A stretch of DNA of 64,000 nucleotides from Chromera velia (Eukaryota > Sar > Chromeraceae). Location: positions 58,501 through 122,500 of the forward strand of contig JAHBMJ010000234.1 in the NCBI GenBank assembly GCA_018398765.1. The letters run 5' to 3'. The notes beneath the pieces were generated by a model, which had not been told where the DNA came from, did not search any database, and worked only from the letters and a program-made list of their open reading frames with translations. Below, piece after piece: positions 11,545 to 24,000 of the stretch; within the stretch, counting starts at the first letter, position 1; the number at the start of each line of letters is the position of its first letter. Made by a program: the position numbers and the translations under genes.

Positions 11545-14500
11545 ATGGACACTGAGCGAAAAGGGGTTCTCCCCCTTCTTCGAATGCGAAGGGACTCGAG
11601 AGAACTGCTTCAAGGCACTCACCCACATCTTCTCACTTCAGGCGTATCTCCTCAATTTGACTTCAGGGACACTCATTCTGGACTTGGAAACACTGAGAGG
11701 GTACATTGAATTGCTCCCTTCCACCCTCTTTCCCCTCGATCCATTTGTCTGTCTCTGACTATACATATGTAAGGATACTTGTGTTGCTTTGTGCTCTTTC
11801 CCCCTTTTCTTTGTGCTTGCAGGAGCGGAACCTCTCACAAGACTTCAAGTTCAATCCCGGTGTTCCCTTCCTGGAGCAACCGTTCTTCCCAATGCAGACG
11901 AGCAGCCAACAGGTTCGTCCCGTACTGACTGACCTTTTTCCTAGATGTCTCCATCAACCAAACCTCCATCTACTCACACATTTCCTCAATCACATGCTTG
12001 CAGGGCTTCATGACAGGCGCATCTCCTTTATCAACGGAGGTCTCTGAACGGGGAGGCGGAGACGGGCTCTCCCCTCTTCACCTTCCTGTTGAACTCCAAC
12101 AGTCGGGCAGAGGAAGAGTGCCGGCCCCCTGTTGGGCCCCCACTCGCGCCTTCACAGGAGCGTCTGCCTCAGGGGGTTCCCCCTCATGTTCTCGTTCGGC
12201 TTCAGATGGGACGTCCGGGGTGCCGCCTGGCGTTCCTGGAGGTCTGGGCCGATGTTGCTGCGTCTCTTGCACTGAGCGTTCACCGTCCAGCAGACACTCA
12301 GGATGTCATTTTGGGCTCGGGGGGTTCGGGGCACTTCAGGGATGTTCTAACAATGAAGAGGACCGTTGTGGTGTGGGGGACGCTACAAGGACAGGCAGTA
12401 CTGTGACGGGTGGCACTGTCAGGGGTGATGCTACTGGGAGGGGGAGTTTCTTCGGGGGTGTTGTTATCGGTGCAGGGGGGTTTGGGATTGAGCGCCAAGG
12501 AAGTGGAGGCTCTCGTGATAGAGAGAGCAGGGAGGAGGGAGAAGGACGGTCAGAGTGTGGGGTGGTCAGATTGGCATCAGGAGGCACAACGGGGCTTTCG
12601 TGCAGTAGCAGGGCGGCAGCACTCTGCTTAGACGACGCTGTCCCCCTCAGCCTGGCCCCTTGCAGCAACGGTTCAGGTTTCCAGCAGCCTGTGGGAATGG
12701 AGACAGGGGTGACATGGACTGATGCGATGCAGCAGCAGGGGCTGCCCTTCCCTCTATCGAGACCCATGCCGCCCTGTAGTGCAACAAGAAGACGAACAGA
12801 GAGGGTGGACTATGATATGTCGGCAGGGGTGGGGAGGATGACACTAGGACACCAACCCAGGGTCTCCCCAGTGCAACAACAGGCCCTTACAGATCCGTCA
12901 GCATTAGCCTCCATTTTCGCTTTTCTGGGCCCCTCACGATATCTTTTCTGTGCAGGCGTGTGTCGTGAATGGAAGTTGAGATACACAGAGACGGCTCGTT
13001 CCTTCCGTAGATCTCCGTCTCCTTCCCGGGGGTCTTTCGCGTCCCCCCCATCAGCCTCCCAGCAGTCTGCCAGCTCGATGATCAACTCATCCCACTCGGG
13101 CAGAGAGGGAGGAGAGGGAGACGGGGAGAGAATACAACCAACACAAACTTTCGCGCGGACTTCGATTTCCGTTGCGTGTGAATCTCTGTCCCTTCTCCGT
13201 TGGGCCTCCCTTGACGAAATTATGTCCAAATTTCCCGTTGCCCTGGGGGCCCTCCCAGCTGCTGCCGGGAGGGGAGACGGAGACGGAATGGAGTCAGGGA
13301 GTAGCAGTTCCTCTTCCTCTCCCTCAGTCTCGGAGAGGGAGTGCAGATCCTCGGTCGTTCTCTACTGTTCTGCAAAGGGGGGGGGGTCTGATGACGTCCT
13401 GCGCTACGTGCTTTACTGGGCCCTTCATGCACCAACAGAAGGGGGACCCGAGGGCCCCGGCAGAGGAGGGGGACAACGAACTGTCATGCCGGGGTCCATT
13501 CCCGCCTGTATGTTTTTCCGATCGCTGTGTAGAGGCACAGCCAGATGGGGTCGTGTTGACCTCCTCCCTATCCTCTTTTCGGAAGTGACTGCCGCCCTTT
13601 TAGGTCCCTTGGGCGTCTCCGTCCAACTCTCAGGAACATTCTTCGATATGGTGTATGCGGCGGCGGGCAACGGGCAGGAGTCCGCACTCGAATGGCTCCT
13701 TGCGTGTGTGCCCTGCGTTGAGGAGTCGTCAGGCTCCTCGTCATCGTCTACCCCAAGTGAAGACACGTTTGGGTTTTCGTGTCCAGACGTCAGGGGTGAT
13801 CCTCAGGATCGAGGTGCACGTTCACTCCGTTCCGCTCTGCAGCAGCTGTGCACCCCTGCCGACATACGGCAAATGCTCCAGAGAGCCTTAGAGACGGCGT
13901 GTGAGCGTCTCCATGTCAGAGCCGCCTGCGTAATCCTGAGGACCACAGCATCCGACGCTGTTGCACAGAGAGACAGTGCGTCTCCGAGACAGCATCACCC
14001 CCGAACAAACTCCGACTTCTTCGAAACACCCCCGATATCTCCCGCCCCCTCGCCCTCTCTAGCTCACGACAGCAGCGTAGGAACACTCCCCCGAAAGAAG
14101 GCAGAAGGCCTGGCAGATCTGTGCCCTTTGTACAGAGATGGACGCCTTGACGTTGGACTTCTGTCGTCTCTAGTCGAAAGAGAACTTCCCATCGACTCCG
14201 GAGGTCTCGCTGGGGCTGTAGGGGGATATGGGGATGTTGAGATGGCAGGGGTGATGGCAGACCTCGGTCTGTTGTCTGATCAAGAAGCCCAACGGCGTCT
14301 GATCAATGAGGCGTGTAAGAACGGGCGTACAGCTCTTTTGAGAGAAGTGGGAAGTTGGGGCCCGGAATGGGCCTCTCGTCTCTCCTCTCGAAGTCTCTGC
14401 AACAGAGCAGCAGAGGGGGGGCATTTGGAGACACTAATTTTCTTGAGGGAGGAGAGGGGGGCGCCGTGGGATCATCTGGTGACCTTTTGGGCTTTTGAAA

Positions 14501-15093
14501 GGGGTCATTGGGGGGTTTTGCGGTATGCATGGGAGAGGGGGTGTCCCTTGGATGATGGTACAGCTGCCCGTCTCGCAGCAATGGCAGGGTGGGCACTGGG
14601 CCCAGTTCCGCTGAGTGCCCCCTCTCTCGCTCTGCCGGGGGGGCTGGGGGTGCATGGGTGGGGTGTAAGTCCGATGATGCATGGGGGGGCAGTGCAGCCA
14701 CAGCCACAGCCACAGCAGCCTGGTGTGGTGCCGAGTGTGCCCCCGAACATTGCGGGTGTGCACGGGTGGGGGATGGCTGGGGCATTAGGGGTTCCGGGAT
14801 TTGGCTGGGGCATCGGCCCAGTGGCGGTGCCGGGTCTCGGGTGGGGTCTCGGTCCCGTAGGTGGGCCTGGTATGGCGGCTTGGGGGGTCGGGCCTGTGGG
14901 GGGTGCTGCTGTTGCTGCTGCTGGTGGTGGTGGTGCATTGGAGACGGTAGCAGGAGGACAGGTCGTACTGCAACCTCCGGGAATAGAAGTGAATTTGAAC
15001 CCTTCGGCAGATCATGTGGGACAACAGAATTTGAACCCGTCTGCGCCTCCAACGACCATGCAAAGAGAGAGTGAAAGAAATCAGATGTACTGA
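11545..15093 (+). CDS. F-box / ankyrin-like protein with a Gly-Trp-rich C-terminal tail
   Basis: Three exons, 11545-11700, 11823-11912 and 12004-15093, all joined in phase 0 (donors GTACAT and GTTCGT, acceptors TTGCAG), give about 1,111 aa ending in TGA. The ATG at 11545 is the first that stays open into exon 2. Residues about 376-412 look like an F-box (ALTDPSALASIFAFLG followed by CAGVCREW), which would bind Skp1 in an SCF ubiquitin ligase. Residues about 590-655 and 814-945 contain helix-pair repeats of ankyrin type (ACKNGRTALL, CNRAAEGGHLETLIFL). Ser/Gly-rich linkers separate them. The tail, about 961-1058, has five W residues in W-G or G-W settings (HGWGVSP, HGWGMAG, GWGIGP, GWGLGP, AWGVGP). 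Substrate recognition is plausible; the exact role is unknown. Upstream non-coding exons are possible. Confidence 0.75.
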
Positions 15094-17275
15094 CGATGCA
15101 TGGGCATGACAGAGTGAGGGGGGGTGGGAAAGGGGGCCAGGCGCTGTTGTTTGTTTTGTTGTTTGTAAAAGTACGTGCAATCGAGACATTGGGTGAGGCT
15201 TATCCGTGCTTGTTTCTTTTTCTGCCTTCGCCTTATGAAAGAGAGGGAGTGCGTGTGTTTGATGATGCCCTTCCGCTTCTGTTTCCCCTTTTCGTTCAGC
15301 TTGCATGATTGTTTTTGTACGACTTCGATTTGGCATATGCTCGGTCGTTCTTGATAAAGTGTGGGTTTGGGAAGGACCTTTCAGGCCGCCTGTTTGCTTG
15401 TTTGTTCCACCCACCCACCCACCCACCCACCCACCCAGATCGATCTTTTGGGTTTTGCTTTTTGTGTCCTGTCAGCTCCTAGGGGGTACCCCCCAGCTGT
15501 CGATCACTCCTCTCTGTACACAGGAGACACACATACAGGGGATTCATTGGCCCAATGCGGGTTTCTTGTAGCAGCAGGTGAGCAGACAGACAGAGAGAAG
15601 GGAGAGGGGAAGGGGCAGTGAAAGTCAAAAGTTTGAGGGCAGAAACGAAACAACGAGATTGACCTTGAATATTTGACATTCGGAAGAAGGGACAGAGAGG
15701 ATCACGGAAGAGGGAGAGAGCACAAATTGGACAAATAAATCCACATTGGAGTTCTTGAAAGAATGTCAAAGAATTAAATGAATGAATTGGGCGGGAGGGC
15801 ATGAACGAACGAATGCAGATCACTCACTGAATAAAAAGAGCGCGAAAATGGATGACAAGCATGAATTGATGCATGAATGAATGAGCAGATAAATGAATGA
15901 ATGAATGTATGGATGAACGAGTGAATGGATGAATGTATGCCGTGGATGAAAGAGTGAATGGATGAATGAATGAATGAATGAATGGACGCAATGACATTGA
16001 TGGAGAGATCATTTCAGCCTCCATCCTCATATCTGGATTGCCTCTGGCCACGCTTCATGGGTGTTTGCAATGCGTGGGGAGAAGATGTCTGTTTGTTTGT
16101 CTGTCTTGTCGCCTGTTTGCTTGTCTCAACCAAATGGGGCATGCAGGACCTCTTTTGTGCCCATACCCACTGCCACTGGGTTGGGGCCATTTCGGTTTAT
16201 GGTGCCGCAGTGCAATCTTTCACCGTCCGTCTCTTTGTTTCTTTTTCGTCCAGTCCTCCATGGAACGGGGGGGGAGCAACAGGTCTTCCTTTCTCCTTCT
16301 TCTCCACATTTGCTGACTAATTTCTTCACGTCATTTGATCACTCTCTCTCAGCCACCCACACAACAGAGATGGGTGCATTAATTCGAAAGCTGAAAGGTC
16401 ACGGGGAAACCAACAAAGAAATAAATCAGACAACCACCTCGTCGTAGTCTGTCAGAGGAAGTTCCGACGTCGGACTAACGCCTGGATCTTGTGAGGAAGA
16501 CGATTGAAGGTTTTAAGGAAGTGAAAAAAAGAAACAGAAATTAACCGAAGAGAATGAGCTTAAGAAAGGGAAACGTTGTACCTTGGTGGTTTTGATAAGA
16601 AGAAGAATGACTTAGAGAAAGATCAACCGACTCGGATGTTTAGCAAACTTGGCAATTAGAATCGGAATGATTGTTTGTGAAAGACTCATGCATTGCTGCG
16701 TCAATTCTCCGACACATGCATGCATAAAGCGGCATGCATGACAAGATTTTAAATCCCGTCGCAAGAGATCAATCATAAACATTATCGGAACAAACTGAAT
16801 TGAGTTTAGGTTTGAGTCTGGCTAGGAATCCGCTAAGGAATCCGGATGAATTGATGATAGCAACATATGTCTATATATATAGTAAAAACAACACATACTA
16901 TCAAACGCTGTTGCTACTTGCCGCGTGCAAGGAATTGTGCAAAGACTAAGGAATTTACAGGAATTTCGATAAGAAGTACGACAAGAATCTAAAGGAATTT
17001 CAAGCTTATATAATTATTTTCTTTAATTCTAAATTCCTAAAACTTTGGGGATCAATTTTTTGCAAACCGTGATGAGTTCTAGGATGAGTTAGGACTAGAG
17101 TTAGGGCTTGACATTGAGGGTGTTTTATAGCTATAAAGCTAATATATGTTACATAATATAGGTCTATGAGTGGGTAAAACTCGGAACATCAATGCTATGC
17201 TATGCTATGCTATGCTAACATTGCTAAACACCTCTACTATAAATTTCTCTCTAGAGTTTTCTCTGTTCATAGCCA
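15094..17275. other. Intergenic, simple repeats, no gene seen
   Basis: Starts with the 3' flank of the F-box gene. Contains a CCCA run (about 15411-15437) and a degenerate ATGA/GAAT repeat (about 15860-15985), then AT-rich sequence with an ATGCT pentamer run near 17191-17217. Open frames at 15978-16447 have no recognisable domain. Confidence 0.6.
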
Positions 17276-18119
17276 CTAGACGTGGTCTTTAGTTAGTTTA
17301 GTTCTTTAGTTAGTTTATTTTTTATTGTAAAACTAAACTAACTAACTAAATTAAGAACTGAACTATACAATTATAGTCTTTAGTTAGTTAGTTTTTTAAA
17401 ATTGTAGTTAGTGACCAGATTTGATTTGATTTGATTTAAGCTTCAAGCTCAAATCTGACCAGATTTGAGGTAGATTTGAGGTTGGAGTCTAGAGGTCACT
17501 CTTAACAGCACTGAAGACGACATGACACAGTCGCCACCACTAACAAATCCTAGAAAGCCCTAGAAATAAGAAAATCACTAAAAATTGGACTAAAAGCTAA
17601 ATTAAGACTCTCAAAATTAATGAGCTATTGTCAAAGTTAAGAGTTTACATAAGTTTTTATTTTAGAGTTATCATAGAAATAGAGATTTGAGGTTAAAGGG
17701 TCAGATTTGAAGTAGATTTGATAGGATTTAATAGGCCCTATCATGCTAAAGTTTCTCAGGCCTAAGATTTGATTTGAGGTTAAGCCTTACTTCAAATGAT
17801 TCTTAATTTTAAATTAAATCAAATCAAATCAAATCTGGTCACTAATTGTAGTTAATAAATTTAGTAACTTTTGTTTGTTGTGATCACTCCTTGTATAAGT
17901 TATAGTCTAAGTCAAACTCAAAAGGCGGCCGTCACATGTATGGAGGCGTCAAGAAAAGAGGGAAGGAACTTCAGGGAAGGGGGTGAAAAGGGATACAAAC
18001 ACTAGTTAGTTTAGTTGAAATCTGTTTAGTTACTTTAATTAGCTAGTTAGTTACTTAGTTAGGTCTCTTAAAGGTGACAAACTAAACTAACTAACTAACT
18101 AACTAAAGACCACGCCTAG
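17276..18119. mobile_element. hAT-like MITE with long inverted arms
   Basis: The left end begins CTAGACGTGGTCTTTAGTTA and the right end is its inverted counterpart finishing CCACGCCTAG. Flanks are CATAGCCA (17268-17275) and CATAGCCG (18120-18127), a 7-of-8 match, as expected for an 8-bp target-site duplication of hAT elements. Inner inverted segments with GATTTGATTTGATTT-type repeats at about 17406-17455 and 17810-17850 extend the fold-back. It is 844 bp and AT-rich, with no coding capacity, so non-autonomous. Its termini match those of the large element at 36571-57842. Confidence 0.8.
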
Positions 18120-18666
18120 CATAGCCGGGTCTAGAGCCGCATCGATAGTCCACGAGTCGGAGAAATTAACTTTAAAAAATGTTTAAACTCCTTTATAAAT
18201 AATTAATATCAATCAATCAATCAATCAAAAATCAATACAACTAAATTTCTCAATTCTTGTTTCTGAATTCCTCTAAAATCTTGTTTACCAGCTTGTTTAA
18301 ATCTAGCTAGTAACTACGTGACCTAGCCTACGTCTAAATTCCCCAGACTTTAAATTCTTGTTTCTCTTAGTTTCCATACATCATTGTTAAAACCTTAGTG
18401 TACGATAGTGTACAATTAAAGCTGTATTAAATTTTGTGCCTAAACATTCTGAAACTCGCATATTTCAAATCTGAATACCAATTAGCTTTACATCAACATT
18501 ATAGACCAAGCTCCACCAGCAGACATGCGTTTCTGCACTGCATTGAATTGTTTGTTTCTTAGCAGAGCCCTAAACTTTTTGAGAGTTCAGAAAAGAGTCG
18601 CTGCAGTTCCCGCCGTACATGGCTGCAAAGAAAAACAAAATCAAGAAAGACGTACGACGGCTTTGC

Positions 18667-18704
<38 letters not shown>

Positions 18705-18802
18705 ATCTATCTATCTGTGCATGTTAGTGCGTGCGTGCGTGTGTGTGTGTGGGTGTGTGGGTGTGTGTGTGTGATCAAAGACAAGTGGGCCTGAGCTGCC
18801 TT
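18120..18802. other. AT-rich spacer with CT/GT microsatellites
   Basis: Lies between the MITE and the putative last exon of MON2. A CT run sits at about 18669-18698 and a GT-rich run at about 18740-18773. It may include the 3' UTR of MON2. No gene seen. Confidence 0.5.
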
Positions 18803-19159
18803 TCAATGCACGCGAGATATGGGCCTCTTGGGCATTGCAGGAGGCCTGCCAGAAAGAGTTCGAGAGGAGAAGATCTTTGCCAACACACACACACACACAC
18901 ATACATCTACACACACACACATCTACCCATCCACGCATGCTTCCACAGAGACAGTGAGAGAGAGACGTGGACTGAAAGAGAGAAACCAACACAGAGGAAA
19001 GGACAAGGCGTCTATCGGAGCGTCATTACGGTGAGCGAATTTGATACAGAAAGAGAGAGCGACTGACGGGTCTTTTGAACCGATGCACTCAGAGAGTTGC
19101 GGCAGAAGGACCATCAGGTGGCACTTCCGTCCTGAACACACACATACACGCGCAAACAA

Positions 19160-19190
<31 letters not shown>

Positions 19191-19681
19191 CTCTTACACA
19201 CATACACCCTCTTTTCTCTCCCACACACACGTACTGACGCTCTCGCTCTCGAAGAGACGTTCTTTCCATGGAACTCACACACGTGCCACACTGACACAAG
19301 CACGAATCCACTCATTCACCCACCCACCCTTTCAGCCAGTCATTCTACAGAGAGAGGGAGAGAGGGAGAGAAAGAGAGACCGGGTTGACAGAGGGGAGGG
19401 GAGGGGACTGAACTGACCTGCAAGCGTTCTGGCGAGCTCTGCCCTCTCAGATCCCGACAAAGACCCGACGTCACCCCCCGGTCCTCCAACCGGAAGGGTC
19501 ACGGGAGCCCGTTTTGCCCCTGCCTCTCTTTCTCCCCCAGATCCTCCTCCCCCCCCCTCGATTGAGGAGGAAGCGAGGGACGAGTAGACTTCCGGTGGAA
19601 GGTCCAGGCGTCGGAGCTCCGAGAAGACGAAAGCGACCTCATCGAGACGATGACGAGGAAGGGGGCACTGCATGCATGTAG

Positions 19682-19714
<33 letters not shown>

Positions 19715-21014
19715 CAAACAAAAAAAAACAGGCGGCGGAGTCGGGAAAACAGCTTTCAGGCATCCACACACACGGACGGCGGGCCGGCTAGCCAGCCAGC
19801 AGCCAGCAAAAGAGGATAGGGGCATGGGACTCACTCAATTACTCATACACACAAATAGACGGAGAAAAGGGGAAAGAGAAAGAGAGCATCTGTGATTCGA
19901 CCACCTCCCTGAATAATACCGATGTGCTCTTTTGCTGCAAAAGTCGGACGGAGAAGGATAGGGAGAGAAGGACAAAAACTCCAGTGAGAAAACTGGAAAC
20001 CATGTGCATCCATGTTACCACACACACACCCTCCACATTGTCACTTCCATCTATCCGCCTTCATTTCCTTTCGTGACTGCTTCAGTCAGTGAGCTTGCTG
20101 ACCTGCCCGCTCTGCGTGTCGTCCCTGATGAATCCCGACAGAATCTGCTGGACTCTCCTCATCAACACGGGGGTCACACAGGAGAGCATACACAGACGCG
20201 CAGATTCAGGCCACAAAGGCACAGCACCTCCTCCTGCAGGCTGCTGCTGTGTGTGCGCCCCTTGGGAGCTCGCCTCCCTTCCCTGCCCGCTTCCAGGCCG
20301 ATCCCCCCTGTCCCTCTCCGAGGATCTCGAGGGCGCCCCTCTCTCCCCCCTCTTCTGGGCCAGCGTGCAGAGCTCGAACATCCTGCTCGCATATCGATCC
20401 ATCATTTATGTATGTGTCGTCTTACCCCTTTGGGCTGAAGATAAAATCCAGACCATGGACTCTACAGAGATAGACACATGCATGGGGCAAGTTGAGTCCG
20501 ACACAATTCATGCGGATACTTGCGGCGGTCAGACCTTGTCCCCGAGGGCTGATGGCCAATAAGCAGGTAGACGATGAAGAAAGCCGAAAGAAAGAGACAA
20601 GACCGACGCCTTCCATTCGCAATTGGAAGTCGAGCATAGATTTTCAGATCCTCTTGAGCAGACCAATTTAGAAACTTTCAGCTCGCTTTGGATGGTCGAA
20701 AGGTAGGTTTTCAATCAGCTAGTCCGACGCACTCACTCACCTGCCAAGGGCGTCTCTCGCAAGTTCCGGCCGATCAGCAGACACTGCGGGCCGAGTGAAC
20801 TGATCAAGCACCCGGACCTGTAGATGAATAGAGAAGGAAGGACACAGACGGAATCGAAATCAAATGAAGAGAGGGACAGTCACGAAGAGACAGGCTCACT
20901 TACATTCACAGGACATCAGATCAAGAGGACATTGAAGACGCTATCGCTCTCCATGAGTTGAGCCTTCTCTGTCTCTCTGTTTTTTCTCCCCTTTTCAGGG
21001 CGAAAGCACGCATG

Positions 21015-21054
<40 letters not shown>

Positions 21055-24000
21055 GCGAGAGGGAGGTTGGAGGGAAGAGAGTGGGCGAGAGGTTGTTAGA
21101 CTGACCAAGTGAGGGAAGACAAACGGAGGGCAGTCAGGCATTCCGACAAGCTTGCCTACTGCCAAATCCCTGAGCATCAGCTCGAGCGCCTCCCCCTCTC
21201 TCACTGCACTCACGACGTCTTGTCTCCCTGCAGAGACTGCGCTTCTCTTTGCAGACAGACAGTCGTCCTCTGCCAGTTCGACACACCCAATTGCAACCCC
21301 CCACCAAAAACGAATTTCCGTCTCTTTCGAAAACAAACGACGCACGCCCCCAAATTGGGGGGAATCGAACGCCGAGACGGTGTCGCGTATCAGTACACAC
21401 GCAGCCTCCGCAGCGACCTTCCATAGACCCACAAGTGCGAGTGCAGGTGCACGCTTGGTTCGAGAAAGTCGAATCAAAACATGCAGCATGAACGGCACGC
21501 ACGCAATAAGGACGTCCACCATGCCAGGGCGCTGCGGTGCGGCAACCGCGTCTGCAGGCGATGGTGCAACAACGACTGCTGAGGGGTTCGAAGCAGTGTG
21601 AGTCTCAAGAGGTTCTCGATGACTTGCAGACGTCTGCGCATCTGCGTCCCTTCCGGTCTCCACCGCCCCGTCCGTATAGGGAGAAGTCGGCGACCGCACA
21701 GCCCCTACGCCGCCTTCAGAAGAAACCCCCACCCCTCCCGTCTCCTGCCGAGCTACTTGCGATGGCGGCTGAGCAGCGTAGGGGGAAGTAGGCAGGGGTC
21801 CCTGTGGCAGCGTGGTTCCATACGATACTGAAGGGAGGCCCCCGAATCCCCCGTACTGCCTCTCCCTTTCTTGCTGCTGTGTTCTCCTTTCTTTGTGTCT
21901 TCCACTCCCACCACCCACCAAATCTCCTGGAGCAGAGACTGCAGCGGCAGAGACGGGAGACGGAGAGACGGGATTCGAAAGTGCACCTGTCTCCGTCTCC
22001 AACCCGTCCACCCCCTGTCCACCTCTGTCTCTGCGCCCCGATGATGACGCAATGGCATCAGGGATGGACAGTCGGAGGGGCGATCCCGTGTCTGCCCAGA
22101 GGTACTGCTGGATCACTCTGCGGGTGCACTTGAGAAGAGATCCCACAACGCGACCCGAGCAGGCGAGCCTGAGCGTGTCTGCTGTCGCAGCGGCAGGTTC
22201 TAGAAACACACTGCAGAGCTGCAACACAAAAAAGGAGGGTTGGAGTATGGGCACACGGGAAAAAAAGGAAACGCTTGATTGCCGTCCGTTTGAAAACTGA
22301 CGCAGACAGCCGTCTTCACCTGTCTTCATGCTCACGATATGAACCACTGGAAATTGATATTAAAGAATTCTCGGCATCGGTATGCACAGAGATTTGCCGA
22401 AGACTGTGTCTTTCACCTCACCCCACTGCTTCTCTTCACAGCTCACAAAAACAAACGAACCATTTTAAGTAGAGAAGCGAGGACTTGTGGGTGTTCGGGC
22501 AGGCAGTCAGGAAGACCGTCCAGGCATTCAAACACTGCAGGAAGAGGAAACGGAAGTCTGCAAGAAAGGACAAACAACGGATTCAACTTCTCTCCTCCAG
22601 CGCTGGCCGCACCCTCAGGTCCGAGTCCCCCCCCTCCTGCCCCAAGGACCTCGGAGGCAGAAACAGTCCTCCCGCCCCCTTCCCCGATAGCGGCTTCTCC
22701 CTTTGCCACACCTGCCGTCCCCCCTTCCCTCATTTGGCTCTGGCCCGGCTGGGAGAAACTCGAGACTTTCTTCATGGCGTCTGCCAAAGGGACCCCGGCA
22801 GCCGCGCGGAGTGGGCCCGGAAGGGGGGGCGGAAAGGCCCCGGATCCACTCGCAGGCCTCTTCCGCCACTCGGGGTTGCGGTCGACCAGAGACCTGCAGA
22901 AACTCAGTCAGGAAACTGGTTTCATCGCCAACGCACATCTAGTGATGCACACCAACGCACGCAAACCCTGCAATGAAATCACGTATCAGATTCGACAGGA
23001 TTGTCTTTCCATTTGCCCATGCACTTGCAAACATACAGCAATACAGAGAGAGGGGGGCGGGGGAGAGAGAGGGGGAGGCGTAAGGCAGTGAATGGGGGAC
23101 AAAATTGTCCTTTCAAGGAGCTAGTAATTCTCTGGGCTTCTGTCTATCGTGAAGTCATTCGCATCTTATCCGTCTGCGGAGTGGATATGGAGAAATGCAG
23201 GGAACCGTCTGCCGAGTGGATATGGAGAAATGCAGGGAAGAAAGAGAAAGGAAAAGGGGGAATGGAGGGCGAAAGCTCCTCCTCAGTCGTCCAGGGTCGT
23301 TCTTACATGTCCTTGCTAGACTGACTTGGGCTTCATCGGCTCTTTCGCGTACTGCAGGGGAGACGGCGACACGTGAGTCCCCTGTTTGTCTCCGTCTCTG
23401 TCTCTGGACACGAGGACCCCTTTTCTCCTACCCTCCTGACTCCAGAGGGCAGGGAGTCGGTCTACTGCAAAGCGAACCTCAGCCTCAATTGACGCACGCT
23501 CGTCCCCGTCTCCAGATATGCCGACAAAGGCGGTGGAGGAAGCCGAGTGGGGTGATTCATCCCAGCAGAGCGGCTCCTTCTCACCCCCGTCTCCAGCTGA
23601 GATGGTAAGGAGACGGGTACAGAGATTCACATCCCGCAGAGCCCCGGAAAGTTCGTCGTATAACCGAGTTACGAGAGGGTCTCCAGCAGCCTCACCAGCA
23701 GCCTGTGCGACGCGCGCGCGGCCCTCATGTGAGTCCATGTCGGTTTCCGTCTCCGTTTGTCTGCCCCTCTCTCCAGGTGCTGGTGTGTGTGCGGTTGCTG
23801 GTGTGTGTTGGTGCACAATATTGCATAGAATTGGAACGCCTGTGAGCAAAACGAATTGAGGGGCCGTCGATACTGCAATCAATAAGTGGGCTGCGATAAG
23901 CACATGCAAAGGATCATTGCCGGGAACACCCCCGTCGTCCCTACGCGCAGAATCATTAAGTTTAGAATGTCCGGAGACATCGGATGATGGAAGGGGTGGT

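Noticed and set aside
12078-15052. Minus-strand Pro-rich frames opposite the F-box gene
   Set aside because: They are antisense shadows of the GC-rich plus-strand exon, which has the supported domains and splice sites.
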